Notes: generated from the sequence alone by a model not told the origin. A DNA stretch of 64,000 bases from M3007 sp031398055 (GCA_031398055.1 JANNMS010000127.1:1-64000), one strand, 5' to 3'. Shown: positions 32,578 through 42,211, counted from the stretch's first letter. Made by a program: numbers and translations.

Positions 32578-35500
32578 TTATTTTTTCCGCACCGCCACCT
32601 TCGTATCGTCCGCGTCCAACATCTCGACATAAAACTTTTTGAACGCAGCAAAATCCTTCGGCTCAATATATCGCTGCCGAAAAGTCACCTCGCGTTTTAT
32701 CCGAACGCCGCCCGGCAGCGGTTCAAAAGTCAAAATGTACTCGCCAAATTCGCCGGACAAATGCACATTTTTCGGCATTTCCAAAAAAGTAAAACCATCC
32801 GGCAGCGTCAAATCCACCGTTTCGCGGACGGGCGCGAGTTCAAAAAGGTCATCCACATCCAATTGATTGTACCGAGTTCCGGCAAAAAGTGCGCGGTGCG
32901 TCGGTGTGGCGAGCGGCAACGGCAGCGGCATAATCCAAAAATTGCTCACCCTGTCGAGTTGGTTAAAACTTTTCAAACGCAGTTTCATGCGCAGCGGCTC
33001 GTTGATTTTTTCCAAATTTTCAAAAGTCAATTCCTCAAAATCGAGGTGCGTCAAAACGCCGCCGCCAAAATATTCAGACATCAATTTCCGCCGATCTTCC
33101 GGCGCGGCGGGAATCAATTCCTCGCGCCACCGACCCGCCGGACAGCCAAAATTAACCGTCGAAACATCCAAAATTAGATTTTCATCGGCATCCACTGTTG
33201 CTTTTCCTGTGATTTCGACACGGCTTTTTTCGGGGTCGAGCGCATGATTTGGCAGGCGAACCAACTGATTTTCACCGTCCCGGATCACCAAACCCCAAGC
33301 ATCCGAGTCAAATTCGGGCACAATTCCGTTCGGATAATAATCGGTGGTGAGGTCTGCAAACCGCAATTTTCCATCCGAAAGTTGGTACGCCACGATGGCA
33401 TGATTGAAACAATAAATCGCCGGACGCGGCTCGCGGCGGCTAAAACTGTGCGTTTCGGCCAAAGTAAACCACGCCTGAATCCCATTTTCACGCAGCAGCG
33501 AAATCATCAAAGTGGCGACATCCTTGCAATCGCCAACCTTCCCGGCGAGCGTCGCGCCCGGTTTTTTAGGCACATAACTCGTGTTCAAAAATGGCACAAA
33601 AGAATAATTTATCTCGCCGGTGATGAACGTGTGCAGCGTCTCGACAATCTCAGTTTCGGACATTCCGGGACGGACGAGTTGCCGTGCTTTTTCCAAAACT
33701 TCATAATTTGGCGCAGTCCGGCAGTACGTTTTTTGGTTGTACCACTTCACGATTTTCGTCCAATCGGGCGCATTTCCAACCATCAACCACGAATAAACAT
33801 CCAAATTTCCCGGCGAAGCCTCCTCGCGTTCCAGTTTTTCAACATTTTTCCAGACCCATTTCAACATTTTCAAATCGCCCGTGTCACGAGTCAAAGTCGG
33901 TTCGGCGGCGATTCGATTCGACGAAAAAAACAATTTCAAATCTTTTGGAACCAACATTTCCATCGTCGAAACGGCCACCGGCGCAGGCCACGAAAGCACT
34001 TCAAAAGCCAAAAACTCGCCCGGAACTTCATCTTTCATGCCCTGCTCGGCGTAGCCTTCGACCAAAATAATGTCGCCCGCCTGCAAATTTTTGAAAACCG
34101 CCGTCCGATAATCCAACGACGGCGACGTGACCGAGCCATCTTTTTTCAAAACTTTTGCCGAAGAAATCCGCCCAATGCCCCGAAAATCGGCCTCCGTCCA
34201 AGATTTCGCGCCCGCGTCGTTCAAAATATGGATGACCATTTTCCGCACCGCTTCGATTTTGTCCTCGTCTTTTTTGTAGGTCAATTGCTGCGAAAAAAGC
34301 GAAATCACCGATTCCTCGCCCCGATATTTTTCTTCCCACGCCTTGTTTTTGGCCGCTTCTTCGAGTGAAACCGTTTCAAAATAGCCGTTGAATTTTTTAC
34401 TGTTTTCCAATTTTTCGATTTTCCGGTCGAGACTGCCGCGCCCGTCGGCCAATTTTTCCGCCCGGCGGTACCATTTCAACGCCTCGGTTTCGTCCTTTTT
34501 TTCGATAAAAATATCGCCCATCGTTTCCAAAATATCCGTCGAATATGGCAAGTGCGGCAGCAGGTTTTGGTAAATCGCAAGTGCCTCGTCGTACTTTTCT
34601 TTTTCAAATAAAAACTTCGCTTTTTGGATTTTCCGGTTCGTGTTCCATGGCATGATTTTTATCAATTCGTCATGGATTTTTAAGACCTCGCTCGGCTTGT
34701 TTTTGGTTTTGTAAAACTCAATCAAGGTCGAATAATCGGTAAATGAAAAGCGCGTTTTCAACCTTTTTTGCGCGAGTTTAAATTGTTTTTGACGGTCTTT
34801 GTCCGTCGTGGCTTTGTACGATTCCGGTTTGTAACTGTCATCTTCGAGGTATTCTTCGAGCCGTTCTTTCCATTTTTTGTCCTTGTTTTTTTCCAAAAAT
34901 TGACGGACAAAACCTTTGACCTGCTCCTTTTTACCTTTCGATTTTAACTTATTTAAATAGGTGGAAATCAGTGGGAAATTGGTCGGCGAGAGCGACAACA
35001 TTTTTTCCAACTGTCCCAAATATTCCGTCTCGTTTTGCTCGACATTTATTTTTTCGAGCCTCAAAAAATTGGCCGCGAGCGTCGGGCAGCGCACCGTGTC
35101 GAGTTCGGAAAGCAGGCCTTCGGCGCGGTCATCTTTGTCGTCGGCGGCGTAAAATTTGGCGAGCAGGAATTTTAGAAAAGCAGGTGACGGGTTGATTTTC
35201 AATTGGTTGGAAAAATATTCCTCGCCCGTTTCGTATTTTTCGGAAATGGCAAAAGCCTTCGCGAGCAGGTAATTTGATAGATAATTTGAAGTTTTTTGGT
35301 CAATTTGGGCGGCCAAAAACATATTTTCAAATAACTCAACTTGCCATTTTGAATCCGCGGGTTGATATTTTCCCTCAAAATTCGAAGTCAAATCTTGCAA
35401 AGTTTCGCCCGTCGCCGGGTCGCAAAAACGAATCAAAAACTCCGTTTCATTTTGCCGCCGAAACCGCCCATTTCCCTGCGAACGCCCGTACCGTTGCCGA

Positions 35501-36420
35501 AAATCCGAGTCCGGCGAATCATCCAAAACATCATTAAATGCCAGTGAAATTTTTGTTTCCGGGTCATCGTCCGGGAATTCCGACAATTTTACCAACAACC
35601 GGTGCGTGCCTTTTGGCAAAACAAAAGTCGCAGATTCGAGGTCGGTGATTTTCGCGGTTTGGCGCGGTCGGTCGAGCAAAATTTGGTCGTCGAGCCAGAT
35701 TTTTACCGGTTCGTGGCGCGTCAAACGCAACTGAACCGTGCGCTCGGTTGCGTTTTCCAAAAACGTTTGGGCAAAAAATGTGGACATCCCGCGCTGCTCC
35801 GGCAACCGCCCAAAATCCACGAAACTGCCCGGCGGAAACATCCGGCGTTCGAGCCAACCGAACTCCGTGCCTTCTTCGTTTTTAAAAATTTGTGCTTTTG
35901 AAAATGGAGCAGTTTCAGGCAGATTTTTATCCAAAAAACCGCTGCCGCCGACATCCGAAAATGGCCCGGTCAAAAGCCACTGCCAATCTGGAATGACCTT
36001 TCGAAAAGCAATCGCCGACTCCTCGAATTTTCGATGGACAAACAAACTATCTGCCTGATTTAGAAGAAGTTGCGTGCGGATTTCGGGTGGCATCGGATGT
36101 GCCAAAACCTGCTCCGGTGTGCCGTCAAAAAGGTGTCCGAACAACCAAAAATGTCCCGATTTCCAATTTGAAACCATCAATTGGTTGGCAAATTTTTTAT
36201 AATTTTCGTAATCGTGGACAGTCTCGGAAAGGAACATCAAGCCAACCAAAGCCGCCTCGTCGGACGGATTTTTTTTCAAATCAGCCTCAAAAACAGGTCG
36301 TGCTGCAACAAAATTATTTTGTTCAATCAACTGCCAGCCCGTCAAATTTTGGGTTTGGGCAAGCAGATTTTTGGAAAAAACGAACAGAAAAACGAGAGAA
36401 AAAAAGCGAGTGAATTTCAT
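32578..36420 (-). CDS. DUF3857/transglutaminase-like protein with TPR array
   Basis: 1280 residues from the ATG at 36420. A signal peptide (MKFTRFFSLVFLFVFSKNLLAQ) is followed by a helical TPR-type region (about 25-110 and 375-640). DUF3857 is at about 650-830 (FRGIGRISSAKVLKKDGSVT). The transglutaminase core is at about 935-1020 with Cys in VGDCKDVATLM, His in CFNHAIVAY and Asp in RFADLTTDYY, so the triad is intact. A C-terminal beta region (about 1050-1280) follows. Family members are periplasmic or outer-membrane and their substrates are unknown. A TACCTTTG promoter on the minus strand (36479-36486) precedes the start. Confidence 0.88.
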   Translation of the reverse strand: MKFTRFFSLVFLFVFSKNLLAQTQNLTGWQLIEQNNFVAARPVFEADLKKNPSDEAALVGLMFLSETVHDYENYKKFANQLMVSNWKSGHFWLFGHLFDGTPEQVLAHPMPPEIRTQLLLNQADSLFVHRKFEESAIAFRKVIPDWQWLLTGPFSDVGGSGFLDKNLPETAPFSKAQIFKNEEGTEFGWLERRMFPPGSFVDFGRLPEQRGMSTFFAQTFLENATERTVQLRLTRHEPVKIWLDDQILLDRPRQTAKITDLESATFVLPKGTHRLLVKLSEFPDDDPETKISLAFNDVLDDSPDSDFRQRYGRSQGNGRFRRQNETEFLIRFCDPATGETLQDLTSNFEGKYQPADSKWQVELFENMFLAAQIDQKTSNYLSNYLLAKAFAISEKYETGEEYFSNQLKINPSPAFLKFLLAKFYAADDKDDRAEGLLSELDTVRCPTLAANFLRLEKINVEQNETEYLGQLEKMLSLSPTNFPLISTYLNKLKSKGKKEQVKGFVRQFLEKNKDKKWKERLEEYLEDDSYKPESYKATTDKDRQKQFKLAQKRLKTRFSFTDYSTLIEFYKTKNKPSEVLKIHDELIKIMPWNTNRKIQKAKFLFEKEKYDEALAIYQNLLPHLPYSTDILETMGDIFIEKKDETEALKWYRRAEKLADGRGSLDRKIEKLENSKKFNGYFETVSLEEAAKNKAWEEKYRGEESVISLFSQQLTYKKDEDKIEAVRKMVIHILNDAGAKSWTEADFRGIGRISSAKVLKKDGSVTSPSLDYRTAVFKNLQAGDIILVEGYAEQGMKDEVPGEFLAFEVLSWPAPVAVSTMEMLVPKDLKLFFSSNRIAAEPTLTRDTGDLKMLKWVWKNVEKLEREEASPGNLDVYSWLMVGNAPDWTKIVKWYNQKTYCRTAPNYEVLEKARQLVRPGMSETEIVETLHTFITGEINYSFVPFLNTSYVPKKPGATLAGKVGDCKDVATLMISLLRENGIQAWFTLAETHSFSRREPRPAIYCFNHAIVAYQLSDGKLRFADLTTDYYPNGIVPEFDSDAWGLVIRDGENQLVRLPNHALDPEKSRVEITGKATVDADENLILDVSTVNFGCPAGRWREELIPAAPEDRRKLMSEYFGGGVLTHLDFEELTFENLEKINEPLRMKLRLKSFNQLDRVSNFWIMPLPLPLATPTHRALFAGTRYNQLDVDDLFELAPVRETVDLTLPDGFTFLEMPKNVHLSGEFGEYILTFEPLPGGVRIKREVTFRQRYIEPKDFAAFKKFYVEMLDADDTKVAVRKK

Positions 36421-36478
36421 CAAATTTATTTTTCAGGTAAAACGGTGCTGGGTATTTTTTGGTTTTGAAAATGAAAAT

Positions 36479-36486
36479 CAAAGGTA
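36479..36486 (-). promoter_or_regulatory. TAnnTTTG promoter for the DUF3857 gene
   Basis: Minus-strand TACCTTTG about 59 bp before the ATG at 36420. This is the Bacteroidota -7 consensus. Confidence 0.45.
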
Positions 36487-36575
36487 GTTTTTCGGAGGTT
36501 TCGCTAGCCTTGGTTTTTTATTTTCCAAAAAGCAAAACGGCCTTTCTACTTTCGTGCCTTCAAAAAAAGTTGAAA

Positions 36576-37913
36576 ATGCTGCGACATCTCATTCCTCTTT
36601 CCTCATTCCTCATTCCTTTTTTGCTTGGTTGCAAAACCCCAAAAACCGCCGCGAAAAACGACCAGTTTTCCCAACCCAAAATTTTTAAAAACATAAAAAT
36701 TGCCGAATCAAAACCCGGCGATAGTTATGGCCCCTGCGAGCCGAGCATCGCCATCAACCCACGAAATGTGAAAAATATCGTGGCCGGAGCGGTTTTGAAT
36801 CGCGTTTATTTTTCAAATGACGGCGGCAAAAATTGGAAAGCCGACGAACTCCAAAGTTCGCTCGGCGTTTTCGGCGACCCGGTGGTTGTGGCAGATTGGA
36901 ATAACGGTTTTTACTATGCCCACCTGTCCGACCCGGAAAAAAAAGGTTGGGCAAGTGACAAAATTTTGGACAGAATTGTGATTCAAAAATCATCGGACGG
37001 CGGAAAATCGTGGTCGGATGGTTCGTTTTGCGGCAACCGACATCCAAAAGACCAAGACAAACATTGGCTCGTGTCTGACCCAAAAACCGATGAATTGCTT
37101 TGCACTTGGACTGAGTTTGACAAATACAATTCCGAAAATAAAGAAAAAGACCATTCCAGAATTTTGTTTTCAAAAAGCACAGATAGCGGAAAATCATGGT
37201 CGGACGCGGTGGCCATCAATCAATTTGAGGGCGATTGTTTGGACGATGATTTCACAACCGAAGGTGCGACGCCAGCCTTCGGGCCGAACGGGGAAATTTA
37301 CTGCGCTTGGGCTTTTGACAACAAAATCTGGTTCGACAAGTCGCTCGACGGCGGTAAAACTTGGTTGGAAAAAGACATTCTTGCCGCGGAACAGCCGGGC
37401 GGTTGGGCTTTCGATATTCCGGGGGTCAGTCGGTGCAACGGCATGCCGATTTTGGTTTGCGATTTGTCCAATTCGCCGAACCGTGGAACGCTTTATTTGA
37501 ATTGGGGCGACCTGAAAAACGGCGTGGACGATGCCGATATTTGGCTTTCAAAAAGCACCGACGGCGGCAAAAATTGGTCAAAACCGCTGCGCGTCAACGA
37601 TGACAAACCGGGAAAACAGCAGTTTTTGCCTTGGCTTGCGGTTGACCAAACTTCGGGTTTTTTGTACTGCGTTTTTTATGACCGCAGAAATTTTGACGAT
37701 AAAAAAACCGACGTTTACGTGGCCGTCAGCCGCGACGGCGGGGCGAGTTTTGAAAATTTGAAAATCAGTGATTCGCCTTTTGACCCGACGCAGGGCGTTT
37801 TTTTTGGTGATTACAACAACATTTCGGCGCACGCCGGGGTGGTCAGGCCCATTTGGACGCGGTTGGAAAATGGAAAATTGAGTATTTGGACGGCTTTGAT
37901 GGATTTTAAATGA
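36576..37913 (+). CDS. BNR/sialidase-like beta-propeller lipoprotein
   Basis: 445 residues from the ATG at 36576. The signal peptide ends in a lipobox (FLLGC). BNR-type (SxDGGxTW) motifs recur: SNDGGKNWK, SSDGGKSWSD, STDSGKSWSD, SLDGGKTWLEK, STDGGKNWSK and RDGGASFEN. The number and spacing fit a six-bladed sialidase/neuraminidase-like propeller. No clear catalytic Tyr/Glu pair or RIP motif was assigned, so it may be a non-enzymatic surface binding protein. It is followed closely by a repeat array and the methyltransferase. Confidence 0.82.
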   Translation: MLRHLIPLSSFLIPFLLGCKTPKTAAKNDQFSQPKIFKNIKIAESKPGDSYGPCEPSIAINPRNVKNIVAGAVLNRVYFSNDGGKNWKADELQSSLGVFGDPVVVADWNNGFYYAHLSDPEKKGWASDKILDRIVIQKSSDGGKSWSDGSFCGNRHPKDQDKHWLVSDPKTDELLCTWTEFDKYNSENKEKDHSRILFSKSTDSGKSWSDAVAINQFEGDCLDDDFTTEGATPAFGPNGEIYCAWAFDNKIWFDKSLDGGKTWLEKDILAAEQPGGWAFDIPGVSRCNGMPILVCDLSNSPNRGTLYLNWGDLKNGVDDADIWLSKSTDGGKNWSKPLRVNDDKPGKQQFLPWLAVDQTSGFLYCVFYDRRNFDDKKTDVYVAVSRDGGASFENLKISDSPFDPTQGVFFGDYNNISAHAGVVRPIWTRLENGKLSIWTALMDFK

Positions 37914-37979
37914 ACGATGAACGATGAACTATGAACTTCGCGTGGTTCATCGTTCATCGTTCATCGTTCATAGTTTATA
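37910..37979. repeat. Palindrome with ATGAACG heptamer arms
   Basis: Left arm 37910-37936 (ATGAACG, ATGAACT units) and right arm 37945-37979 (complementary CGTTCAT units). It lies between the propeller lipoprotein stop and the methyltransferase start. Confidence 0.85.
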
Positions 37980-37984
37980 AAAAA

Positions 37985-39202
37985 ATGATTGAACAAAAAT
38001 TTCACCCAATCCTCGTCCGGTCGGTGGCGATGGCCTTGCAGTATATTTTCCGAGAAAACCAATACGCCGACAAAGTGATTGAAAAAACACTCCGCGAAAA
38101 CCCAAAAGCAGGGGCTCGTGACCGTGCTTTTATCGCCGAAACGACTTACGAAATCGTCCGTTTTTACAGATTGTACGAGGCTGTTTTGGGGCAAGCACCC
38201 ACGACTCCGACCGATTTTTGGCGGCTCGTTGGTGTTTATTTTATTGACAAAGGCCAAGAATTGCCGGCGTGGGCGGAATTTTACTCGCTTCGACCTCGCG
38301 AAATTTTGGAAGAATTGTCTCAAATCAGAAAAAAACGGGTGCTCCGCGAAAGCATTCCCGATTGGATGGACGAACTCGGCGAACGAGAATTGGGTGAAAA
38401 ATGGGAGTCCGTTTTGCATGCCCTGAACCAGCCCGCGCAAGTTATTTTGCGAACCAATCGCCTTAAAACCAATCGTTTGGATTTGCAAAAACAACTTTTA
38501 GCGGAAGGTTATCCCACGAAAATTTTGGGCGAAGAACCATCCGAGGCGTTGGTGTTGGAAAAACGGGCGAACGTATTTCGTACCGAGGCTTTCAAAAATG
38601 GCTGGTTCGAGGTGCAGGATTTTAGCAGCCAGCAAGTCGCGCGTTTTTTGGACATCCATCCCGGCCAACGCGTCGTGGATGCTTGCGCCGGGGCTGGTGG
38701 AAAAACTTTGCACCTCGCCGCGCTGCTCGAAAACAAGGGAAATATCATTGCGATGGATACGCTCGCTTGGAAATTGGACGAGTTGAAAATCCGGGGTCGC
38801 CGAGCGGGCACTTCGAATATTCAGACCCGCGAAATCGAAAATTCAAAAACGATAAAACGCCTGCACGGAACTGCCGACCGTCTGCTTTTGGATGTGCCGT
38901 GCTCCGGCCTCGGCGTGCTGCGGCGCAATCCCGATTCGAAATGGAAATTGAAACCAGAATTTATCGAAAACATCAAAAAAACGCAGGCCGAAATCCTTCA
39001 AAATTACAGCCCCATTTGCAAGGCAGGTGGGAAAATGGTGTACGCCACTTGTTCGATTTTGCCTTCCGAAAACCGCGAGCAGGTGGACAAATTTTTGGCT
39101 TCGGAAGCGGGCGCGGCGTTCCAATTTTTGGAAGAAAAAATTATTTTGCCTGAAAAAGATGGGTTTGATGGGTTTTACATGGCTTTGCTGGAAAAAATTT
39201 AA
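37985..39202 (+). CDS. RsmB/NOP-family RNA (cytosine-5-)-methyltransferase
   Basis: 405 residues from the ATG at 37985. An N-terminal NusB-like/RsmB helical part (about 5-160) is followed by a SAM-dependent Rossmann domain. The SAM loop is DACAGAGGKTLHL (about residue 232), motif IV DVPCSGLGVLRRNPD (about 302) and motif VI YATCSILPSEN (about 353). Both cysteines (PCSG and ATCS) needed for C5-cytosine catalysis are present. It probably methylates 16S rRNA C967 (RsmB) or a similar position; the exact site is not distinguishable. It starts a few bases after the palindrome at 37910-37979. Confidence 0.9.
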   Translation: MIEQKFHPILVRSVAMALQYIFRENQYADKVIEKTLRENPKAGARDRAFIAETTYEIVRFYRLYEAVLGQAPTTPTDFWRLVGVYFIDKGQELPAWAEFYSLRPREILEELSQIRKKRVLRESIPDWMDELGERELGEKWESVLHALNQPAQVILRTNRLKTNRLDLQKQLLAEGYPTKILGEEPSEALVLEKRANVFRTEAFKNGWFEVQDFSSQQVARFLDIHPGQRVVDACAGAGGKTLHLAALLENKGNIIAMDTLAWKLDELKIRGRRAGTSNIQTREIENSKTIKRLHGTADRLLLDVPCSGLGVLRRNPDSKWKLKPEFIENIKKTQAEILQNYSPICKAGGKMVYATCSILPSENREQVDKFLASEAGAAFQFLEEKIILPEKDGFDGFYMALLEKI

Positions 39203-39216
39203 ACTAAAAAAAGGGC

Positions 39217-39298
39217 TTTTGTCATTCTGGAAGAACCCGTCTCAACCCAGTTTACGTCGAAAAACTGGGTTGGGACGGGTTCTTCCAGAATGACAAAA
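39217..39298. repeat. 37-bp-arm palindrome (GTCATTCTGGAAGAACCCGT type)
   Basis: Arms at 39217-39253 and 39262-39298 with one mismatch and an 8-nt loop. It directly follows the methyltransferase gene and is followed by a second hairpin, a terminator. Confidence 0.85.
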
Positions 39299-39331
39299 AA
39301 ACGCCGCACTTTTTGAGTGTGGCGTTTTTTT
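39295..39331 (+). terminator. Intrinsic terminator after methyltransferase
   Basis: ACGCCGCAC and GTGTGGCGT stem with A and T runs outside. The rest of 39332-39483 holds no gene, only the palindrome TTACGCAAGCGTAA at about 39430 and a minus-oriented TACTTTTG at about 39407. Confidence 0.75.
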
Positions 39332-39483
39332 AAGAAACCGACGCCAGATGCACCTTCAAAAAAGAAGTCCCCTGCTAAAACGTCCGAGGCGTTTCGGTTT
39401 ACGCTACAAAAGTAAGGCTTTTCAAAAATTTACGCAAGCGTAAGTTTTTTTCAGTTTTTAAAAATCAAATTTTTCAACCAAAA

Positions 39484-41442
39484 ATGAACCACCGCACCAC
39501 CAACCCACACCTCAAATACGAGCTCAAAAACTTCGAAAAAATGCCCCTCAAAATTTGGGGCGACCCGCTCGAAGCCTCGCGCCACGTCGCGCGTTCGATT
39601 GCGCTGGCCATCCGCCAAAAACAGCAGGACGGCGAGCAGATCGTCCTCGGTTTGGCGACGGGAAGCACGCCGATAAAAGTTTATGACGAACTCGTCCGGC
39701 TGCACCGCGAGGAAAAATTGAGTTTCAAAAACGTGGTGACTTTCAACCTCGACGAGTATTTTCCGATGCCCCGCGAGTCGCAGCAGAGTTATTGGAAATT
39801 TATGCACGAGTATCTTTTTGACCACGTAGATATTTTACCCCACAACATCCACATCCCAAACGGCACGGTGCCGATGGAAAAAGTGGCCGAACACTGCGAG
39901 CAATATGAAAAATTGATCGACCTGCACGGCGGCATCGACATCCAACTTTTGGGCATCGGGCGCACCGGGCACATTGGTTTCAACGAACCGGGGTCGTGGG
40001 AAACTTCGGCCACACGCATGGTTCGGCTCGATTCTTTGACCCGTCGCGACGCCGCGCGGGATTTTGGCGGCGAGCACGTGACGCCCTACCGGGCCATTAC
40101 GATGGGCATAAAATCCATTTTTAAAGCCAAAACCGTTTATCTTTTGGCTTTCGGGGCGCACAAATCGGAAGTCATGCGACTCGCGGTCGAAGGTGAAATC
40201 ACCGAACTTTTGCCCGCGTCTTTTTTGCAAAAACACCCCAACGTCAAGGCCGTTTTGGACACCGCCGCTGCCGAATGTTTGTCGCGGATGAAAACGCCGT
40301 GGCTGGTCGGAATTTGCAATTGGTCGGATGATTTGATTTGCAAAGCCGTCGTTTGGCTTTCACAAAAAACTGGAAAACCCATTTTGAAATTAACCGACGA
40401 AGATTATAACGAGCATGGTTTGTCAGAATTGATTATCGAACAAGCCTCAGCGTATGATATTAATATCCGTATTTTCAATAGATTGCAGCACACGATTTCT
40501 GGTTGGCCGGGCGGAAAACCAAACGCCGACGACTCGAACCGACCGGAACGCGCCGTGCCAGCCAAAAAACGGGTCATCCTTTTCAGCCCGCACCCCGACG
40601 ACGATGTGATTTCGATGGGCGGCACTTTTTTGCGGCTCGTTGAGCAAGGCCACGAGGTTCATGTGGCCTACCAAACTTCGGGAAATATTGCGGTGCACGA
40701 CCACGACGCCCTGCGGTACGCTGAGTTTTTGCTCGAATTTGCCGAACATCAGAAAATCGGCGACAAAAAGGAAATGGAAAAATACCAGGCCATCATCGAT
40801 TTTTTGAAAAAGAAAACCCCCGGCGACCCCGACACGCCCGAAGTTTTGAGTTTAAAAGGTTTGATTCGGCGCGGCGAGGCGCGGGGCGGGGCGCGTTTTA
40901 CAGGTTTAACGGATGCCCAAATCCACTTTTTGGATATGCCGTTTTACGAAACCGGGCGCACCCGAAAAATGCCGCTCGGCGATGCCGACATCAAAATCAT
41001 CGTGGATTTGATGGAAAAAATAAAGCCGCACCAAGTTTACGCCGCAGGCGATTTGGCCGATCCGCATGGCACGCACCGCGTTTGTTTGGATGCGATTTTT
41101 GCGGCTTTCCGCAATTTGAAAGACGGTTCGGGAGCGAAGTCGAACGACGAAAAATGGATGAAAGATTGTTGGCTTTGGCTGTACCGCGGCGCGTGGCACG
41201 AGTGGTCGGTGGACGAAATTGAAATGGCCGTGCCAATGTCGCCGGAGCAATTGCGGATAAAACGGCAGGCGATTTTCATGCATCAAAGCCAAAAAGACCG
41301 ACCGCCATTTCCGGGCGAGGACAACCGCGAATTTTGGCAACGCGCCGAAGACCGCAACCGCGAAACGGCCAAAACTTACCGAAAACTTGGGCTGGCGGAA
41401 TACGAAGCGATGGAGGCTTTTGTCCGTTGGAAAGGGATTTGA
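39484..41442 (+). CDS. nagB: Glucosamine-6-phosphate deaminase fused to PIG-L-type deacetylase
   Basis: 652 residues. The N-terminal part (about 20-300) is a NagB isomerase/deaminase domain (LGLATGSTPIKVYDELV, TFNLDEYFPM, LLGIGRTGHIGFNEPGS). The C-terminal part (about 355-640) is a LmbE/PIG-L deacetylase with the metal motif SPHPDDDVISMGG and DPHGTHR. NagB converts glucosamine-6-phosphate to fructose-6-phosphate and ammonia; the PIG-L part may deacetylate N-acetylglucosamine derivatives, coupling the two steps. This fusion is known in Bacteroidota. It is followed by a strong terminator. Confidence 0.93.
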   Translation: MNHRTTNPHLKYELKNFEKMPLKIWGDPLEASRHVARSIALAIRQKQQDGEQIVLGLATGSTPIKVYDELVRLHREEKLSFKNVVTFNLDEYFPMPRESQQSYWKFMHEYLFDHVDILPHNIHIPNGTVPMEKVAEHCEQYEKLIDLHGGIDIQLLGIGRTGHIGFNEPGSWETSATRMVRLDSLTRRDAARDFGGEHVTPYRAITMGIKSIFKAKTVYLLAFGAHKSEVMRLAVEGEITELLPASFLQKHPNVKAVLDTAAAECLSRMKTPWLVGICNWSDDLICKAVVWLSQKTGKPILKLTDEDYNEHGLSELIIEQASAYDINIRIFNRLQHTISGWPGGKPNADDSNRPERAVPAKKRVILFSPHPDDDVISMGGTFLRLVEQGHEVHVAYQTSGNIAVHDHDALRYAEFLLEFAEHQKIGDKKEMEKYQAIIDFLKKKTPGDPDTPEVLSLKGLIRRGEARGGARFTGLTDAQIHFLDMPFYETGRTRKMPLGDADIKIIVDLMEKIKPHQVYAAGDLADPHGTHRVCLDAIFAAFRNLKDGSGAKSNDEKWMKDCWLWLYRGAWHEWSVDEIEMAVPMSPEQLRIKRQAIFMHQSQKDRPPFPGEDNREFWQRAEDRNRETAKTYRKLGLAEYEAMEAFVRWKGI

Positions 41443-41444
41443 AG

Positions 41445-41490
41445 AAACAAAAAAAGCCAATCGAAAGAATTTCGGTTGGCTTTTTTGTTT
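41445..41490. terminator. Intrinsic terminator, bidirectional
   Basis: AAACAAAAAAAGCCAA and its complement (GGTTGGCTTTTTTGTTT) make a long stem after nagB. It also terminates the convergent CARDB-like gene (-). Confidence 0.85.
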
Positions 41491-41504
41491 GAAAAAGTGG
41501 CGTT

Positions 41505-42056
41505 TCAATAATTCAAAGTAACGGTTTTGGAATTTCCGTTGTCGCAGGCATCGATGCCGCTCGGCGTATAATTTGCCTCGACAATCAACCTTTTCAGCGT
41601 GTTGAACTGGCCCGTTTTGTAAAAATTCAGGGAAACCGTTTTGCTTTGCCCGGGTGCGAGCGTCCCGGTGAAACCTGTGTTTTTTACAGCCGCTTCCACT
41701 TTCAAATTCGTGCCGCTGCGGACGATGGAATATTTTACCACCAGTTTTGAAGCGGTCAGCTTTTGGCCGAAATCGGCGACTTTATTTCCATAATTTTTTA
41801 CCGTAAAATCACCGACGTACCGATATCCATTGAGTGCCGGGACGATGCCGAAATTGGTAATGGATTCGATTTTTACGTCCGGGCAAGCGGCAAAATTGTT
41901 TGTTAAAATTTCAGGTAAATTTGAAATTTCAGCATTTTCAAAACCATTTTCCCTGTTTTTTTCAAATGAAAATGCCTGAAAAATCAGAACCGAAGCGATG
42001 AAAAACAGCCGGATGGCTGTGGTGAAAAGTGCTTTTTTTATTTGAAAATTTTTCAT
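41505..42056 (-). CDS. Small secreted CARDB-like protein (sigma regulon member)
   Basis: 183 residues from the ATG at 42056. Signal peptide (RLFFIASVLIFQAFSF), then a mature region (about 45-183) with CARDB-like adhesion features (DVKIESITNFGIVPALNG, DFTVKNYGNKVADFGQKL, AAVKNTGFTGTLAPGQSKTV). CARDB domains are surface beta sandwiches. It has a promoter with ACTTAC and TGCAATC 15 bp apart (42109-42136), like the ECF sigma gene. It lies at the end of a cluster of sigma-controlled secreted proteins. No T9SS tail is present. The frame extends to 42116 but the signal peptide gives the start. Confidence 0.75.
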   Translation of the reverse strand: MKNFQIKKALFTTAIRLFFIASVLIFQAFSFEKNRENGFENAEISNLPEILTNNFAACPDVKIESITNFGIVPALNGYRYVGDFTVKNYGNKVADFGQKLTASKLVVKYSIVRSGTNLKVEAAVKNTGFTGTLAPGQSKTVSLNFYKTGQFNTLKRLIVEANYTPSGIDACDNGNSKTVTLNY

Positions 42057-42108
42057 TTTTTGAGTTTTTAGAAATTTGAAAATCAAGATTTGAGTGCTTT
42101 TGAAAGTG

Positions 42109-42136
42109 GATTGCACGGACTACGGTGCGGGTAAGT
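42109..42136 (-). promoter_or_regulatory. ECF-type promoter P1 for CARDB-like gene
   Basis: Minus-strand ACTTAC (42136-42131), 15 bp, TGCAATC (42115-42109), then 52 bp to the ATG. Identical spacing to the elements at 43622, 47453 and 48982. Confidence 0.75.
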
Positions 42137-42171
42137 TTTTGGGCAAAAATTCTTTTCAAATTTTTTTTTAG

Positions 42172-42211
42172 AAAAAAAAACTGCCCGCCAGTGCATTGAC
42201 CGGGCGGGCAG
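42172..42211 (-). terminator. Terminator T1 of propeller gene
   Basis: Minus strand: a GC-rich hairpin, CTGCCCGCC and GGCGGGCAG outer bases, followed by T9. It resembles T2 and T3 (43675, 47507). It ends the propeller transcript and lies about 35 bp upstream of ECF promoter P1. Confidence 0.85.
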
